A DNA stretch of 33,469 bases from Deltaproteobacteria bacterium (GCA_011526105.1 WYAZ01000119.1:1-33469); one strand, 5' to 3'. Positions 1-7,578 are shown, numbered from the stretch's first letter. Made by a program: numbers and translations. The notes: a model not told the origin generated them from the sequence alone.

Positions 1-81
1 GACAAAGGACCCCTCGCCGGCAAGGTACGCCTTGAGAATCCGAGAGCGGAGATCGAGAGACAGCGGAGGAGGCATCGTCAT
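1..81 (-). CDS. IS630-like transposase, N-terminal fragment running off the window edge
   Basis: The minus strand reads M-T-M-P-P-P-L-S-L-D-L-R-S-R-I-L-K-A-Y and stays open to base 1. The 'LSLDLRxRI...A...G' pattern is the usual first helix of the helix-turn-helix domain of IS630/Tc1-type transposases. Two in-frame ATGs (75 and 81) are possible starts. Only about 27 residues are visible, so the family call rests on one short motif. Whether the element is intact beyond the window cannot be told. If real, it supports mobility of this accessory region. Confidence 0.5.
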   Translation of the reverse strand, partial: MTMPPPLSLDLRSRILKAYLAGEGSFV

Positions 82-207
82 CGTTGATCATGACTACCCG
101 ATCCAGACAACCGAATTATGCTGTAGGGTGCCCGAACTGCACACACGGTTTGAATCGAACGCGCGTGTGAACCTCGACCGGGCGTTGTCGCGCTGACGGG
201 ATGCGTT

Positions 208-546
208 CTATTCCCCGAGCCCGCAGTGCTGTTCGAGCCGGGTCACGCGAGCCTCGAGATCTCGCCCCGAGCGGCCTTGCAGCACGAGCGAGCGTTCGAA
301 TCGCGCGCCGTTGCGCTTCACTTCGTCTTTGAGCTCGACCACGTCAGTGCTGAGCCGCGTGAGGCCTTGGCTCACGAAATCGAGCCGCTGGTTGACGTCT
401 CCGAGTCGAGTGTTGGTGTCCTCTCGAAGGCCTGCAATTTCGCGGTGGATCTTCTCGAGGATCTTGGGCGTGAGGTCGTCAGAGCCGGACATGCGGCCAT
501 CTTGAGAGGGTTGCTCGAGCGCGGTCAAGGTAGCCGCATCCGGCAA
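208..546 (-). CDS. Small coiled-coil protein of unknown function
   Basis: A 112-residue protein with no signal peptide or membrane segment. Residues about 28-105 are rich in Leu/Val/Ile at heptad spacing with many Arg, Asp and Glu (for example LEKIHREIAGLREDTNTRL), which predicts a long coiled coil. An alternative start at the internal Met (base 492) would give 94 residues beginning MSGSDDLTPK. The gene starts 14 nt after the stop of the lipoprotein gene upstream, so the two are probably cotranscribed. Function is unknown; small coiled-coil proteins of this kind often act as scaffolds or partners, but nothing here shows which. Confidence 0.55.
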   Translation of the reverse strand: MPDAATLTALEQPSQDGRMSGSDDLTPKILEKIHREIAGLREDTNTRLGDVNQRLDFVSQGLTRLSTDVVELKDEVKRNGARFERSLVLQGRSGRDLEARVTRLEQHCGLGE

Positions 547-560
547 TCATTCCGCTCCAC

Positions 561-1139
561 TCAGCGACTTGCGAGGCCAGGGTCCGAAGCCGTCACAGGG
601 GACACGGTGGGGGTGACGCCGAAGAAGGGCACCGACCAGGCGGCGTCGGGGCGCTCCTCGTTGTAGGTGTTGAGGACCTCGGCCCAGTCGTCTTCGCCGG
701 GCTCGATGATTCGGGCGACGATGTAGAGGACGATGCTGGAGCCCAGCAGGCTCCCGAGAAGCGCGGCATCGGTGCCGACGTTGTCGGTCAGCGTTTGGTA
801 GCGAGGTCCCGAGCCGTTGTCGCCCCACCATTTCGAGTTCATGACGGCGGAGAGACCGCTCGCGGCACCGAGCGTGAGCAGGCTGCCGAGCCCCACCACC
901 ATCGCGGCCTCGGACTCGCTGACCCGCTCCTTGTAGAGCGCATGCGCCTTTGGAGCATCCGCAATGTGGGGCTCGAGCGCCTCGGGGAAGCGGTTCTCCG
1001 TGATCACAACACGTTCGTGCGTGCGCCCTCCGCTCATTTCGAAGCTGCGTTCGGTCGCGCAGGCGGAGAGCAGCGCGGCGGCGAGAAGGGTCGCGGCCAC
1101 GCCGGGTTGGAGGTTTTCGGGGGAGTGGAGCTTGTTCAT
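561..1139 (-). CDS. Putative lipoprotein with membrane segments
   Basis: I place the start at the internal Met (base 1139) rather than the longer ORF start at 1274. From there the protein begins with a short N-region and hydrophobic stretch ending in L-L-S-A-C, a good lipobox for signal peptidase II; Cys would be about residue 26 of 192. Two further hydrophobic stretches follow: one containing AMVVGLGSLLTLGAASGLSA, the other ALLGSLLGSSIVLYIVARII. The mature protein is therefore probably lipid-anchored and membrane-associated. The upstream extension (45 residues, Pro/Cys/Arg mix) does not look coding. No family recognised. It probably forms an operon with the coiled-coil gene downstream. Confidence 0.6.
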   Translation of the reverse strand: MNKLHSPENLQPGVAATLLAAALLSACATERSFEMSGGRTHERVVITENRFPEALEPHIADAPKAHALYKERVSESEAAMVVGLGSLLTLGAASGLSAVMNSKWWGDNGSGPRYQTLTDNVGTDAALLGSLLGSSIVLYIVARIIEPGEDDWAEVLNTYNEERPDAAWSVPFFGVTPTVSPVTASDPGLASR

Positions 1140-1214
1140 GCACTGCGCGAGATCAGGTTCCGTGCCAGGCGGCGGAGGCGTGCATTCGGCGTGCGAAAGC
1201 GGTGGGTGCAAGGA

Positions 1215-1245
1215 GATTCGTCCGGATTCGTCCGGGTTCGTTCCG
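1215..1245. repeat. Three tandem ~10-bp repeats in a divergent intergenic region
   Basis: GATTCGTCCG occurs twice head to tail (1215-1224 and 1225-1234), then an imperfect GGTTCGTTCCG (1235-1245). Spacing is one helical turn. The repeats lie between the lipoprotein gene (leftward) and the small gene upstream of the nucleotidyltransferase (rightward), where an operator would be expected. No regulator binding here can be named. Confidence 0.4.
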
Positions 1246-1299
1246 GTCGTGCGGGCGACGGCCGCGCAAGCCAACGTTCTTTCGTGCTACCGTCGCGCC

Positions 1300-1548
1300 G
1301 TGACCCGCGACGAACTCGAGGCCTATCTGGCGCGCGACTGGTCGAGTCTCGCGGAAGTGAAGACGAAGTGGTGGCGGGACACATCACCGTCTGAGAAATT
1401 GAGGTTGGCGGATGAGCTCCGGAAGCAAGTCATCGCCCAGAACAAAGACTGGCCGAGCAAAGAAGACCGCGAAGAAGACCTCCGCACGCACGAAAGGGTC
1501 TCGGCGCTCCTCGGGCAGGCCAGCCGCGCCCGTCGAAGCGCTGGTTGA
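1300..1548 (+). CDS. Small protein of unknown function upstream of and overlapping a nucleotidyltransferase gene
   Basis: Reading from a GTG at 1300 gives 82 residues beginning MTRDELEAYLARDWSSLAEV. It has charged helical content, several Trp, and no signal or membrane segment. The same frame is open further upstream, but that part reads as low-complexity and overlaps the divergent lipoprotein gene, so I favour the GTG. The last 137 bases overlap the next gene in another frame. In toxin-antitoxin loci a small first gene followed by a nucleotidyltransferase is a common layout, so this could be the antitoxin-like partner. That is inference from order only; the protein has no recognisable DNA-binding motif. 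Confidence 0.55.
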   Translation: MTRDELEAYLARDWSSLAEVKTKWWRDTSPSEKLRLADELRKQVIAQNKDWPSKEDREEDLRTHERVSALLGQASRARRSAG

Positions 1549-2089
1549 CCTCGCTCGGGTCCTCTCCAAGCTTCGTGTTCGCTGGTTTGTGTTTGGCGCT
1601 CAGGCGGTCAACGCCTACGGGGTACCGCGCATGACCGCGGATTTGGACGTCACGGTGATGCTCGAGCCGGCCAGCACTGGGCGCATCCAGAAGGCGCTCG
1701 AGCTCGGCGGCTTTTCCTCGCGGGTTGACGATGTTGGCGCTTTTGTGGCGCGCACCCGGGTGATGCCGCTCGTCCACCGACCGACGGGATTTCTCGTGGA
1801 CATCGTGCTCGGACAGGAAGGCCTCGAGGAGGAGATGAGCCGTCGGGTCGAACACATGCAGATCGAGGGGGTGGAGGTTCCGATGATATCTCTTCGAGAC
1901 CTGATCGTGACGAAGGTACTTGCTGGTCGTGAGAAGGATCGCGAGGATGTACGTCAGCTTCTTCGAACCACGCACGGGGTGCCGGCAGGAGAGATTCGCG
2001 CCGCGCTCGCCGCGCTGGACGAACTGCTCGAGCGTTCGGATCTGATGCCGGGCTTCGAACGGCTCCTTCGCGAGAGTTCCGAGACGTAG
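1412..2089 (+). CDS. AbiEii-like nucleotidyltransferase (candidate toxin or antitoxin of a two-gene module)
   Basis: A 225-residue protein. Residues 1-40 are a Lys/Arg/Ser-rich tail; the fold follows. The segment WFVFGAQAVNAYGVPRMTAD, then LDVTV, is the nucleotidyltransferase signature seen in AbiEii/AbiGii and related MNT-type proteins (Gly-x-x-Ala-x-x-x-Tyr-Gly, then Arg-x-Thr-x-Asp-x-Asp). D-V (in TADLDV) supplies the metal-binding acidic pair. A later segment SLRDLIVTKVLAGREKDREDV matches the family's 'K..A.R.KD..D' helix. Family members act in type IV toxin-antitoxin or abortive-infection modules by transferring nucleotides to RNA or protein. The ATG at 1412 lies inside the preceding gene. 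The 40-residue basic tail could be non-coding if translation starts later, but no better ATG/GTG is present before the motif. Confidence 0.75.
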   Translation: MSSGSKSSPRTKTGRAKKTAKKTSARTKGSRRSSGRPAAPVEALVDLARVLSKLRVRWFVFGAQAVNAYGVPRMTADLDVTVMLEPASTGRIQKALELGGFSSRVDDVGAFVARTRVMPLVHRPTGFLVDIVLGQEGLEEEMSRRVEHMQIEGVEVPMISLRDLIVTKVLAGREKDREDVRQLLRTTHGVPAGEIRAALAALDELLERSDLMPGFERLLRESSET

Positions 2090-2209
2090 GAGGCTTGCAG
2101 ACTCCGCGCCTCAGTGGCGCCTTTTTCCGGCGCCGGAGAGCGGCTTCGCGAGACCGGGTCTCGCCAGCACACCGGTCGTTCGGCGCTTCATCTCGGGAAA
2201 CAGCGCCAG

Positions 2210-3484
2210 CTACGTGGAGGTGCTGCTGCTTTCGATCTCGACATCCTCGCAGAGCACGCACAGCTGAGGCGCGCGGGGTTGGGAGGGCAAGCGGAGAACA
2301 CTCCAAAGCATGCCGACCCGATCGAGCCGGCTCTCCGCGGCGAGCAACGAAAGTTGGAGATCGAGTGGCGGGGCTCCGGCTTCGAGTTCGATTCTCTCCG
2401 CGATCGGGCCCCGCACCGCTTCGAGCACGACCTCCTCGGGCTCGAGCGAGCTGGCGCACCCGATGAGAAGGCACGAAAACACACTCACAGCCGAGCCTGA
2501 TCTCCTTTTCGGCCGCCGAAGGAAGACCAACACCACCATGAGCCCCGCGATCACACTCACCGCAGCCGAGTGAGCCTGCGCCATCGCAACACACGCGCAG
2601 CTCCGGGCCGAAGCTGCGGACTCCACGGCGCTGCACGACCCCGGGCCGTACTCTTCTCGCCACCACTCCACGCTGCGGCCCACCGCGGCCGACCACTCTT
2701 CGCCCTCGACACAGCCCACAGCCTGACAGACCACGGTCGGATCGGTGCGGCTGCCATCGCCGCCTTCGACGACAACCTCCACACACGGAAGCCCACGGTC
2801 CTGGGCCCATGCGAACAGGGTCGCGCCGGTCGCTCCCTCCGGAACCACATGCGTGATGGCGTGCGAGAACCCCGTCTCGTCCGCGTAGCGCATGCGAGCG
2901 TGAATCGCGCGGGCACTCGGGGCGCTCACCATGATGACTGTGACTTCGTACGATTCCTCGTAGGTGCAGGGCAGCGGCAAGCGCTCGTCGGGTTCTCCAG
3001 CCGCGAAGGCGAGAAAGACGGTCGGACTCGCAGGTCGATCGAGCGCCGCCGGCGCACCGGTCGTGAATGCGCGCGTCACTCGCGTGATTTCGCCGCCGTA
3101 AGGGGTGGGCGGCGGCGTGTTGTAGGTGAGCGAGTACGCGGTGTTTGGCTCGAGGGTCGCTTCGACGCGGACGCGTCGATCGAGGATGCCGGGTCCATCC
3201 TGCCTAGAGCTCATGACCGCAGACGAGACGACGAGGGGCGCGGCGAACCCGTCGGGGGCGAGGATCTCGGGGGCGAGATCGAAGTCAACTGTCCCGTAGT
3301 CAGCACCGGTCAGCGAGAACCAGAACACCGCGCGCGTGGGGGTCGGATCTCGAAGGTTGGGCGCAAGCAAGTTCACGCGCAGACCGCCCGGTGAACACGC
3401 CTCAGCGACGCGCGTCTCGAACGCCCCTACGGCGGCCACGGCCGCCAAGACCACCGCGCGCGCGAAGCCGAGCATCCGAAACAT
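2210..3484 (-). CDS. MYXO-CTERM-like secreted protein fused in frame to a truncated lipoprotein (copy 1)
   Basis: A 424-residue ORF. An N-terminal signal peptide (MFRMLGFARAVVLAAVAAVG..., cleavage near AEACS) is followed by an extracellular beta-rich region with paired cysteines. The tail has Cys-Ala-Cys, one hydrophobic helix (VSVIAGLMVVLVF) and LRRPKRR, as in MYXO-CTERM sorting signals of myxobacteria. Normally such a protein ends there. Here the frame continues into SCLLIGCASSLEPEEVV, which matches the lipobox and first mature residues of the separate lipoprotein in copy 2 (start 5218). That part stops early, after LLAAESRL and some unrelated residues. The ORF therefore looks like a secreted-protein gene joined to a lipoprotein remnant by deletion. 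It starts 50 nt after the rpn-like gene's stop. Ligand or role is unknown. Confidence 0.6.
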   Translation of the reverse strand: MFRMLGFARAVVLAAVAAVGAFETRVAEACSPGGLRVNLLAPNLRDPTPTRAVFWFSLTGADYGTVDFDLAPEILAPDGFAAPLVVSSAVMSSRQDGPGILDRRVRVEATLEPNTAYSLTYNTPPPTPYGGEITRVTRAFTTGAPAALDRPASPTVFLAFAAGEPDERLPLPCTYEESYEVTVIMVSAPSARAIHARMRYADETGFSHAITHVVPEGATGATLFAWAQDRGLPCVEVVVEGGDGSRTDPTVVCQAVGCVEGEEWSAAVGRSVEWWREEYGPGSCSAVESAASARSCACVAMAQAHSAAVSVIAGLMVVLVFLRRPKRRSGSAVSVFSCLLIGCASSLEPEEVVLEAVRGPIAERIELEAGAPPLDLQLSLLAAESRLDRVGMLWSVLRLPSQPRAPQLCVLCEDVEIESSSTST

Positions 3485-3534
3485 GCTGCCGCGTCCGCCT
3501 GTGCCTAGCTAGCTGAAACCTTCGCGAGCGCGAC

Positions 3535-4530
3535 CTACTTGCGCTCTTCGTCTACGAACACATCGCCCAGCGCGTTGGCCGACAGGATGCGCTCGCCCCA
3601 GCGCTCGAGCTCGGGAGCTTTGGCGGTTTCGAGCCGGGTGCGGATGTCTGCGGGCAGCTCGCCGAACTTCAGGCGAAGCTGCTTCTCCAGCATCGTGGCC
3701 TCGCCCTTCGAGATGCCCTGCTCAATCCCCTGCTCGATCCCCTTTTCGATGCCCTCTTTCAAGATGCGCTCATACATCGTCACGTAGGTCTCCTTAAGCT
3801 CCGGCTCCGCCGCCATCGCGGCCTCGAGCAAAACCGAGCGTTCTCCACCGGACACGCCCATATCGTACCAGAAGATAACTTCCCGCGCGCCTCGGTTCCC
3901 GGTCCGGCAAAGGGCGCGATAATATTCGACCCAGGCCGCGAACCGGGATGCCGCGGGCGCTTCCCCGCGAGCCCGCAGGCACAAGAGCGCGATGCGGAGA
4001 ATGGGATCTGTAATACGCGCTTCGACCACCTCTTCGTCCTGCACGCGGAGGTCATCGAGGACGTATTCGAACTCCGGCAGGTTCGGCTTGAGCATGTCGA
4101 GCACGGCGGCGGGGAGATCGTTGACCTCACTCAGCCGCACCGGGGAACGCCACGGCTTAGCGCCATTGTGCACGAGCACTGGAATGATCGCAGGCACCCG
4201 TCGGCGCTCGGGCTCCGCGCGCAATACATCCTCCCAGATCGACGCCATCGCGTTCATGAAGCGAAGCGGCATCATGGGCTCCGGCGTGGACTGATGCTCG
4301 AGCAGCGCGCACACGTACGCGCTCTCACCTTCGAGCGGGATCTTGTACACGACGTCTGCGAACAACTCCTGCAGCCGCGTACCGACGAGGTCCGTGGGCT
4401 GCGCTTCCATGTGCTCGAAGTCGAGCGCCGCGCACAGCGCCGCCGGGAGCACGCTGCGTAAATACGCGCGCGCCGCGCCCGGATGACTCAGCGTCGCCTT
4501 GAAGAGGCGGTCGTGTGGGTTGTCCACCAT
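3535..4530 (-). CDS. Rpn-family recombination-promoting nuclease / Transposase_31-like PD-(D/E)XK protein (copy 1)
   Basis: A 331-residue protein. The N-terminus PHDRLFKATLSHPGAARAYL is diagnostic for the Rpn/Transposase_31 (PF04754, TIGR01784) family. The PD-(D/E)XK core is visible: D59 in FADVVY and E78-H-Q80 in LLEHQS. The C-terminal part carries the family's glycine-isoleucine repeat (GIEKGIEQGIEQGISKGE, about residues 262-279) and a terminal helical region. E. coli Rpn proteins are DNA endonucleases reported to stimulate recombination and to act in phage defence; most are not true transposases. This copy differs from copy 2 by one extra 4-residue repeat and scattered substitutions. It is followed on the same strand by the MYXO-CTERM gene, an arrangement repeated in copy 2. 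The start is ATG 4530, just downstream of the dispersed 55-bp element. Confidence 0.85.
   Translation of the reverse strand: MVDNPHDRLFKATLSHPGAARAYLRSVLPAALCAALDFEHMEAQPTDLVGTRLQELFADVVYKIPLEGESAYVCALLEHQSTPEPMMPLRFMNAMASIWEDVLRAEPERRRVPAIIPVLVHNGAKPWRSPVRLSEVNDLPAAVLDMLKPNLPEFEYVLDDLRVQDEEVVEARITDPILRIALLCLRARGEAPAASRFAAWVEYYRALCRTGNRGAREVIFWYDMGVSGGERSVLLEAAMAAEPELKETYVTMYERILKEGIEKGIEQGIEQGISKGEATMLEKQLRLKFGELPADIRTRLETAKAPELERWGERILSANALGDVFVDEERK
3781..3795 (-). promoter_or_regulatory. Candidate intragenic ribosome-binding site and GTG start inside rpn copy 1
   Basis: On the minus strand AAGGAG (3795-3790) is followed by 6 nt and an in-frame GTG (3783-3781), with an in-frame ATG two codons later. 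Translation from here would give an 82-residue protein equal to the Rpn C-terminal domain. In E. coli, rpn genes are reported to make such internal short products that block the full-length nuclease. AAGGAG also simply encodes Lys-Glu, so chance is possible. Confidence 0.35.
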
Positions 4531-4536
4531 CGACGC

Positions 4537-4591
4537 GGACGCTAGCAGCGCAGTGCGAGTTCCAAAGTAAAAAGGGGCCGAGAATCATTCC
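4537..4591 (-). repeat. Dispersed upstream element, copy R1
   Basis: The element reads on the minus strand from GGAATGATTCTCGG to GCTAGCGTCC. This is the most diverged of the long copies in its middle (TTTTTACTTTGG in place of CGTTTTGGCTTTGG). It lies 6 nt upstream of the start of rpn copy 1, so it probably holds its promoter or 5' leader. Confidence 0.55.
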
Positions 4592-4678
4592 ACTCAAAGC
4601 GTCTCGCCCGGCTTCCCGCGTGAGCGAGCGGTCTGCCGGAGCAAAGAAGCGGTCGAGTCAGGCCGAAGCGCGTCGATC

Positions 4679-5218
4679 TCACTCGCAGTTCAAGACTGCG
4701 GGTGGGAGCTCATTCGGATAGCTCACGAGCGGCTCCACGCCGAACAACGCCCGCCATGCTTCCGGATAGACCGTGGCCCCGTCCGGATCTCGAACTTTAC
4801 CGAACGCCCAGAGAGGCGCGAAGAATCTCTCGAGAATGGCGTCTCTTGCGAGCGGCGTGCCCCAGCTTTCCCATGGCCTCCAGCGAGAATCCGAGACGAT
4901 GGCGAGTCGGTAGACAAGAAGGTTCTCGTCCCAGTGTAGGTCCCCAATGCCCACGAAGCCGCCGTCACGAAGTGCGAATCGAGCTCCAACCAGCACGCGA
5001 CATCGAGCTCCGTGCTCGGCCCCGAGTCGGGTCTCCGCCGCGAGCAAGGAGAGTTCGAGGGCTGCCGGCGCTTCTCCAGCTTCGAGCTCGATCCTCTGTG
5101 CGATGGGGGCCCTCGCTGCTTCGAGCACGACCTCCTCGGGCTCGACACTGTCGCCGCAGGCTGTGAGAAGGCAGAAGAACAGACCCGCGCCGCGGTACTC
5201 TGCGAACATTCGCTCCAT
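4679..5218 (-). CDS. Putative lipoprotein downstream of the MYXO-CTERM gene
   Basis: From ATG 5218 the product is 179 residues. It has a short hydrophobic stretch ending in LLTAC-GD, a lipobox, followed by an acidic segment SVEPEEVVLEAARAPIAQRI. The rest (VLVGARFALRDGGFVGIGDL and later Trp-rich parts) looks globular. The Asp after the Cys is notable, because in many Gram-negatives it favours inner-membrane retention; whether that rule holds in myxobacteria is uncertain. The start lies a few bases after the stop of the small Rpn-C-terminal-like gene. A truncated paralog is fused to the end of the copy 1 secreted protein. No known family recognised. Confidence 0.6.
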   Translation of the reverse strand: MERMFAEYRGAGLFFCLLTACGDSVEPEEVVLEAARAPIAQRIELEAGEAPAALELSLLAAETRLGAEHGARCRVLVGARFALRDGGFVGIGDLHWDENLLVYRLAIVSDSRWRPWESWGTPLARDAILERFFAPLWAFGKVRDPDGATVYPEAWRALFGVEPLVSYPNELPPAVLNCE

Positions 5219-6544
5219 CGGAACTACTCTGGAACGTCCGCGCGAAAGACAGCGTCGAGCGCCGCCGCGTAAAGCACGCGTTCGGCCCAGCACTCGAGCT
5301 GTTTCCCGCTCGCGCGCTCGAGTTGCATGCACACGTCCGGGGAAAGCGCCCCGAACTTTAGGCGGAGCTGCCTCTCCACGATCCTCGCCTGACCCCGCCG
5401 GAATGCTTTGTCGAGCGGCGTCTCCGCCCGCTCTCTTTGGACCTGCTCGTATATCCGCTCGCACATGGCTTCGACGGAAGGCTCCGCTTGGATGAAGGCC
5501 TCGATGACGGTTGAGTACTGATACTTGCGGCCCATGGGCCAAGGATAGCAGAGGAGCGCGGGCGTTTCCCATCCTCGGCCTCCGAAACGCCACGGAGAGC
5601 AAGAACAGCCCCGCGATCATACCCAGCCCACTCGCGTCACCCTCGGGCACGACCACACACGTGCAGCCATCGACCGCGGTATCCACCCCATCACACGACG
5701 CCGGCCCGTGCCTCGCTCGCCACCAGGCTGCGTCCTCGTTCAGCCCCTCGTCCCATCCCGCGCCTCCCGCGCAAGCCATCGCCCCACAAATCACCGTCGG
5801 CGCGGACAACGCGCCACCCTGGCCTTCCGCGATGAGCTCTACACACGGCAGTCCGCGATCCACCGCCCACGCAAAGATGGTTGCCCCGCTGGTACCGGGC
5901 TCGACCACGTGCGTGATCGGCAACGAGAACTGCAGCACATCCTCGTAGCGCGTGCGTGCATGGATCGCCGCCGCGCCCGGCGCGTTCGCAAAGATGATCG
6001 TCACTTCGTCGAACTCACCGGCCGAACACACGAACGGCCAGGGGTCCTCGCTGTTTCGAGCCGCAAACGCGAGCTCCGCGGTTGGACTCGCCGGTGGCTC
6101 CACCTCCGGACTACTCGCGGTCACGAAGTCGAAGGTCGTGCGCACGAGCCCGCCCCCCACCGTGGCGCTGGTCGCTGAGTTGTAGCTGAGCGAATAGGCG
6201 GTGTTTGGATCGAGCTGGGCTTCTGCGCGAAGCGTATGAACGAGCTGATCGATCCCACGTGGACCGCTCGGCGCGGCCACGATCGAATAAGGGATCGAAA
6301 CCGCTGGCCCCTCCGGACCCGCGATCTCGATCTCGAGGTCGGTCAACCTACCCATGCCCGAGATTCCGATGAACGAGAACCAGAAGACGGCGTTCGTGGG
6401 TACGAGCTGACTCTTCGCGGGCGCGACGAGCCGGGCGCTCGGCGCGGGCGGCGAGCATGCCTCCGAGACGCGCGGGCCGAGCACCCCCGCGGTCACCACG
6501 GCCGCCAAGACCACCACGCGGGCGAAGCCGAGCATCCGAAACAT
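4679..6544 (-). CDS. MYXO-CTERM-like secreted protein (copy 2), frame open through two further genes
   Basis: The first ~335 residues are a paralog of the copy 1 secreted protein: signal peptide MFRMLGFARVVVLAAVVTAG..., extracellular Cys-containing region, then Cys-Thr-Cys, the helix GLGMIAGLFLLSVAF and RRPR. The frame then lacks a stop and crosses about 300 bases where its translation is Arg/Gly/Pro-rich nonsense (the Rpn-C-terminal-like gene is read there in another frame). It then re-enters the lipoprotein's own frame at residue ~443. I read this as three genes (secreted protein 6544 to about 5540, small gene 5535-5224, lipoprotein 5218-4679) with the first gene's stop lost, probably when the small gene was inserted. 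A true 621-residue product is the less likely alternative. Confidence 0.55.
   Translation of the reverse strand: MFRMLGFARVVVLAAVVTAGVLGPRVSEACSPPAPSARLVAPAKSQLVPTNAVFWFSFIGISGMGRLTDLEIEIAGPEGPAVSIPYSIVAAPSGPRGIDQLVHTLRAEAQLDPNTAYSLSYNSATSATVGGGLVRTTFDFVTASSPEVEPPASPTAELAFAARNSEDPWPFVCSAGEFDEVTIIFANAPGAAAIHARTRYEDVLQFSLPITHVVEPGTSGATIFAWAVDRGLPCVELIAEGQGGALSAPTVICGAMACAGGAGWDEGLNEDAAWWRARHGPASCDGVDTAVDGCTCVVVPEGDASGLGMIAGLFLLSVAFRRPRMGNARAPLLSLAHGPQVSVLNRHRGLHPSGAFRRSHVRADIRAGPKRAGGDAARQSIPAGSGEDRGEAAPPKVRGAFPGRVHATRARERETARVLGRTRALRGGARRCLSRGRSRVVPMERMFAEYRGAGLFFCLLTACGDSVEPEEVVLEAARAPIAQRIELEAGEAPAALELSLLAAETRLGAEHGARCRVLVGARFALRDGGFVGIGDLHWDENLLVYRLAIVSDSRWRPWESWGTPLARDAILERFFAPLWAFGKVRDPDGATVYPEAWRALFGVEPLVSYPNELPPAVLNCE
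5224..5535 (-). CDS. Stand-alone Rpn C-terminal-domain protein (RpnS-like), copy 1
   Basis: A 103-residue protein starting MGRKYQYSTVIEAFIQAEPS. By eye it aligns along most of its length with the last ~100 residues of the adjacent Rpn proteins: 'EA..AEP....' then ERQLRLKFGALSPDV matching EKQLRLKFGELPADI, then ERVLYAAALDAVF matching ERILSANALGDVF. It has no N-terminal PD-(D/E)XK core, so it cannot be a nuclease. It has its own ATG and a ~24-nt leader shared with its paralog at 9965-10276. It sits between the secreted-protein and lipoprotein genes of duplicate unit 2 and is absent from unit 1. A role as Rpn inhibitor or regulator is inferred by analogy with E. coli RpnS. Confidence 0.7.
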   Translation of the reverse strand: MGRKYQYSTVIEAFIQAEPSVEAMCERIYEQVQRERAETPLDKAFRRGQARIVERQLRLKFGALSPDVCMQLERASGKQLECWAERVLYAAALDAVFRADVPE

Positions 6545-6594
6545 GGTGCCGCGTCCGGGTGTGCCTAGCCACCTGAAACCTTCGCGAGCGCGAG

Positions 6595-7578
6595 CTACCT
6601 CCGCTCATCCTCTGCGAACACATCGCCGAGCGCGTTGGCCGACAGGATGCGCTCGCCCCACCGCTCCAGCTCGGGCGCCTTGGCGGTTTCGAGCCGGGTG
6701 CGGATGTCTGCGGGCAGCTCGCCGAACTTCAGGCGGAGCAGCTTCTCCAGCATCGTAGCCTCGCCCTTCGAGATCCCCTGCTCGATCCCCTTTTCGATGC
6801 CCTCTCTCAAGATCCGCTCATACATCGTCACGTAGGTCTCCTTCAGCTCCGGCTCCGCCGCCATTGCGGCCTCGAGCAAAACCGAGCGTTCTCCACCGGA
6901 CACGCCCATATCGTACCAGAAGATAACTTCCCGCGCGCCTCGGTTCCCGGTCCGGCAAAGCGCGCGATAATACTCGAGCCAGGCCGCGAATCGAGATGCG
7001 GCGGGCGCTTCCCCGCGAGCCCGCAGGCACAAAAGCGCGATGCGGAGAATGGGATCGCTGATGCGCGCTTCGACCACCTCTTCGTCCTGCACACGGAGGT
7101 CATCGAGCACGTATTCGAACTCCGGCAGATTCGGCCTGAGCATGTCGAGCACGGCCGCGGGGAGATCGTACAGCGCACTCAGCCGCACCGGCGAACGCCA
7201 CGGCGCCACCCCATTGTGCACGAGCACTGGGATGATCGCAGGCACCCGTCGGCGCTCGGGCTCCGCGCGCAACACGTCCTCCCAGATCGACGCCATCGCG
7301 TTCATGAACCGAAGCGGCATCATGGGCTCCGGCGTGGATTGATGCTCCAGCAACGCGCACACGTACGCGCTCTCACCCTCGAGCGGAATCTTGTACACGA
7401 CGTCTGCGAACAACTCCTGCAGCCGCGTACCGACGAGATCCGTGGGCTGCGCTTCCATGTGCTCGAAGTCGAGCGCCGCACACAGCGCGGCCGGGAGCAC
7501 GCTGCGTAGATACGCACTCGCCGCGCCCGGCTGACTGAGCGTCACCTTGAACAGGCGATCGTGTGGGTTGTCCACCAT
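6595..7578 (-). CDS. Rpn-family PD-(D/E)XK nuclease (copy 2)
   Basis: A 327-residue protein almost identical to copy 1. It has the same family N-terminus (PHDRLFKVTLSQPGAASAYL), catalytic D59 in FADVVY and E78-H-Q80, and the glycine-isoleucine repeat (GIEKGIEQGISKGE) one 4-residue unit shorter. Both copies end in the same LEKxLRLKFGELPADIRTRL region. Substitutions are scattered and conservative and the catalytic residues are kept, so both copies may be active. It is followed 50 nt later by the copy 2 secreted-protein gene. Start ATG 7578 follows dispersed element R2 at the same distance as in copy 1. Confidence 0.85.
   Translation of the reverse strand: MVDNPHDRLFKVTLSQPGAASAYLRSVLPAALCAALDFEHMEAQPTDLVGTRLQELFADVVYKIPLEGESAYVCALLEHQSTPEPMMPLRFMNAMASIWEDVLRAEPERRRVPAIIPVLVHNGVAPWRSPVRLSALYDLPAAVLDMLRPNLPEFEYVLDDLRVQDEEVVEARISDPILRIALLCLRARGEAPAASRFAAWLEYYRALCRTGNRGAREVIFWYDMGVSGGERSVLLEAAMAAEPELKETYVTMYERILREGIEKGIEQGISKGEATMLEKLLRLKFGELPADIRTRLETAKAPELERWGERILSANALGDVFAEDERR
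6829..6843 (-). promoter_or_regulatory. Candidate intragenic ribosome-binding site and GTG start inside rpn copy 2
   Basis: AAGGAG (6843-6838), 6 nt, then in-frame GTG (6831-6829), as in copy 1, although the codon just upstream has changed (CTT to CTG for Leu). It would produce a 78-residue C-terminal Rpn fragment. Preservation in both copies is expected anyway from recent duplication, so it is weak support. Confidence 0.35.

Noticed and set aside
1650-2810. A 386-residue minus-strand ORF
   Set aside because: Antisense to the nucleotidyltransferase and out of frame with the secreted protein; Arg/Ser/Pro-rich.
3715-3755. Short tandem 12-bp repeat as a possible phase-variation or CRISPR-like array
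   Set aside because: It encodes the Rpn family's normal Gly-Ile-Glu-Gln repeat; only unit number differs between the two copies.
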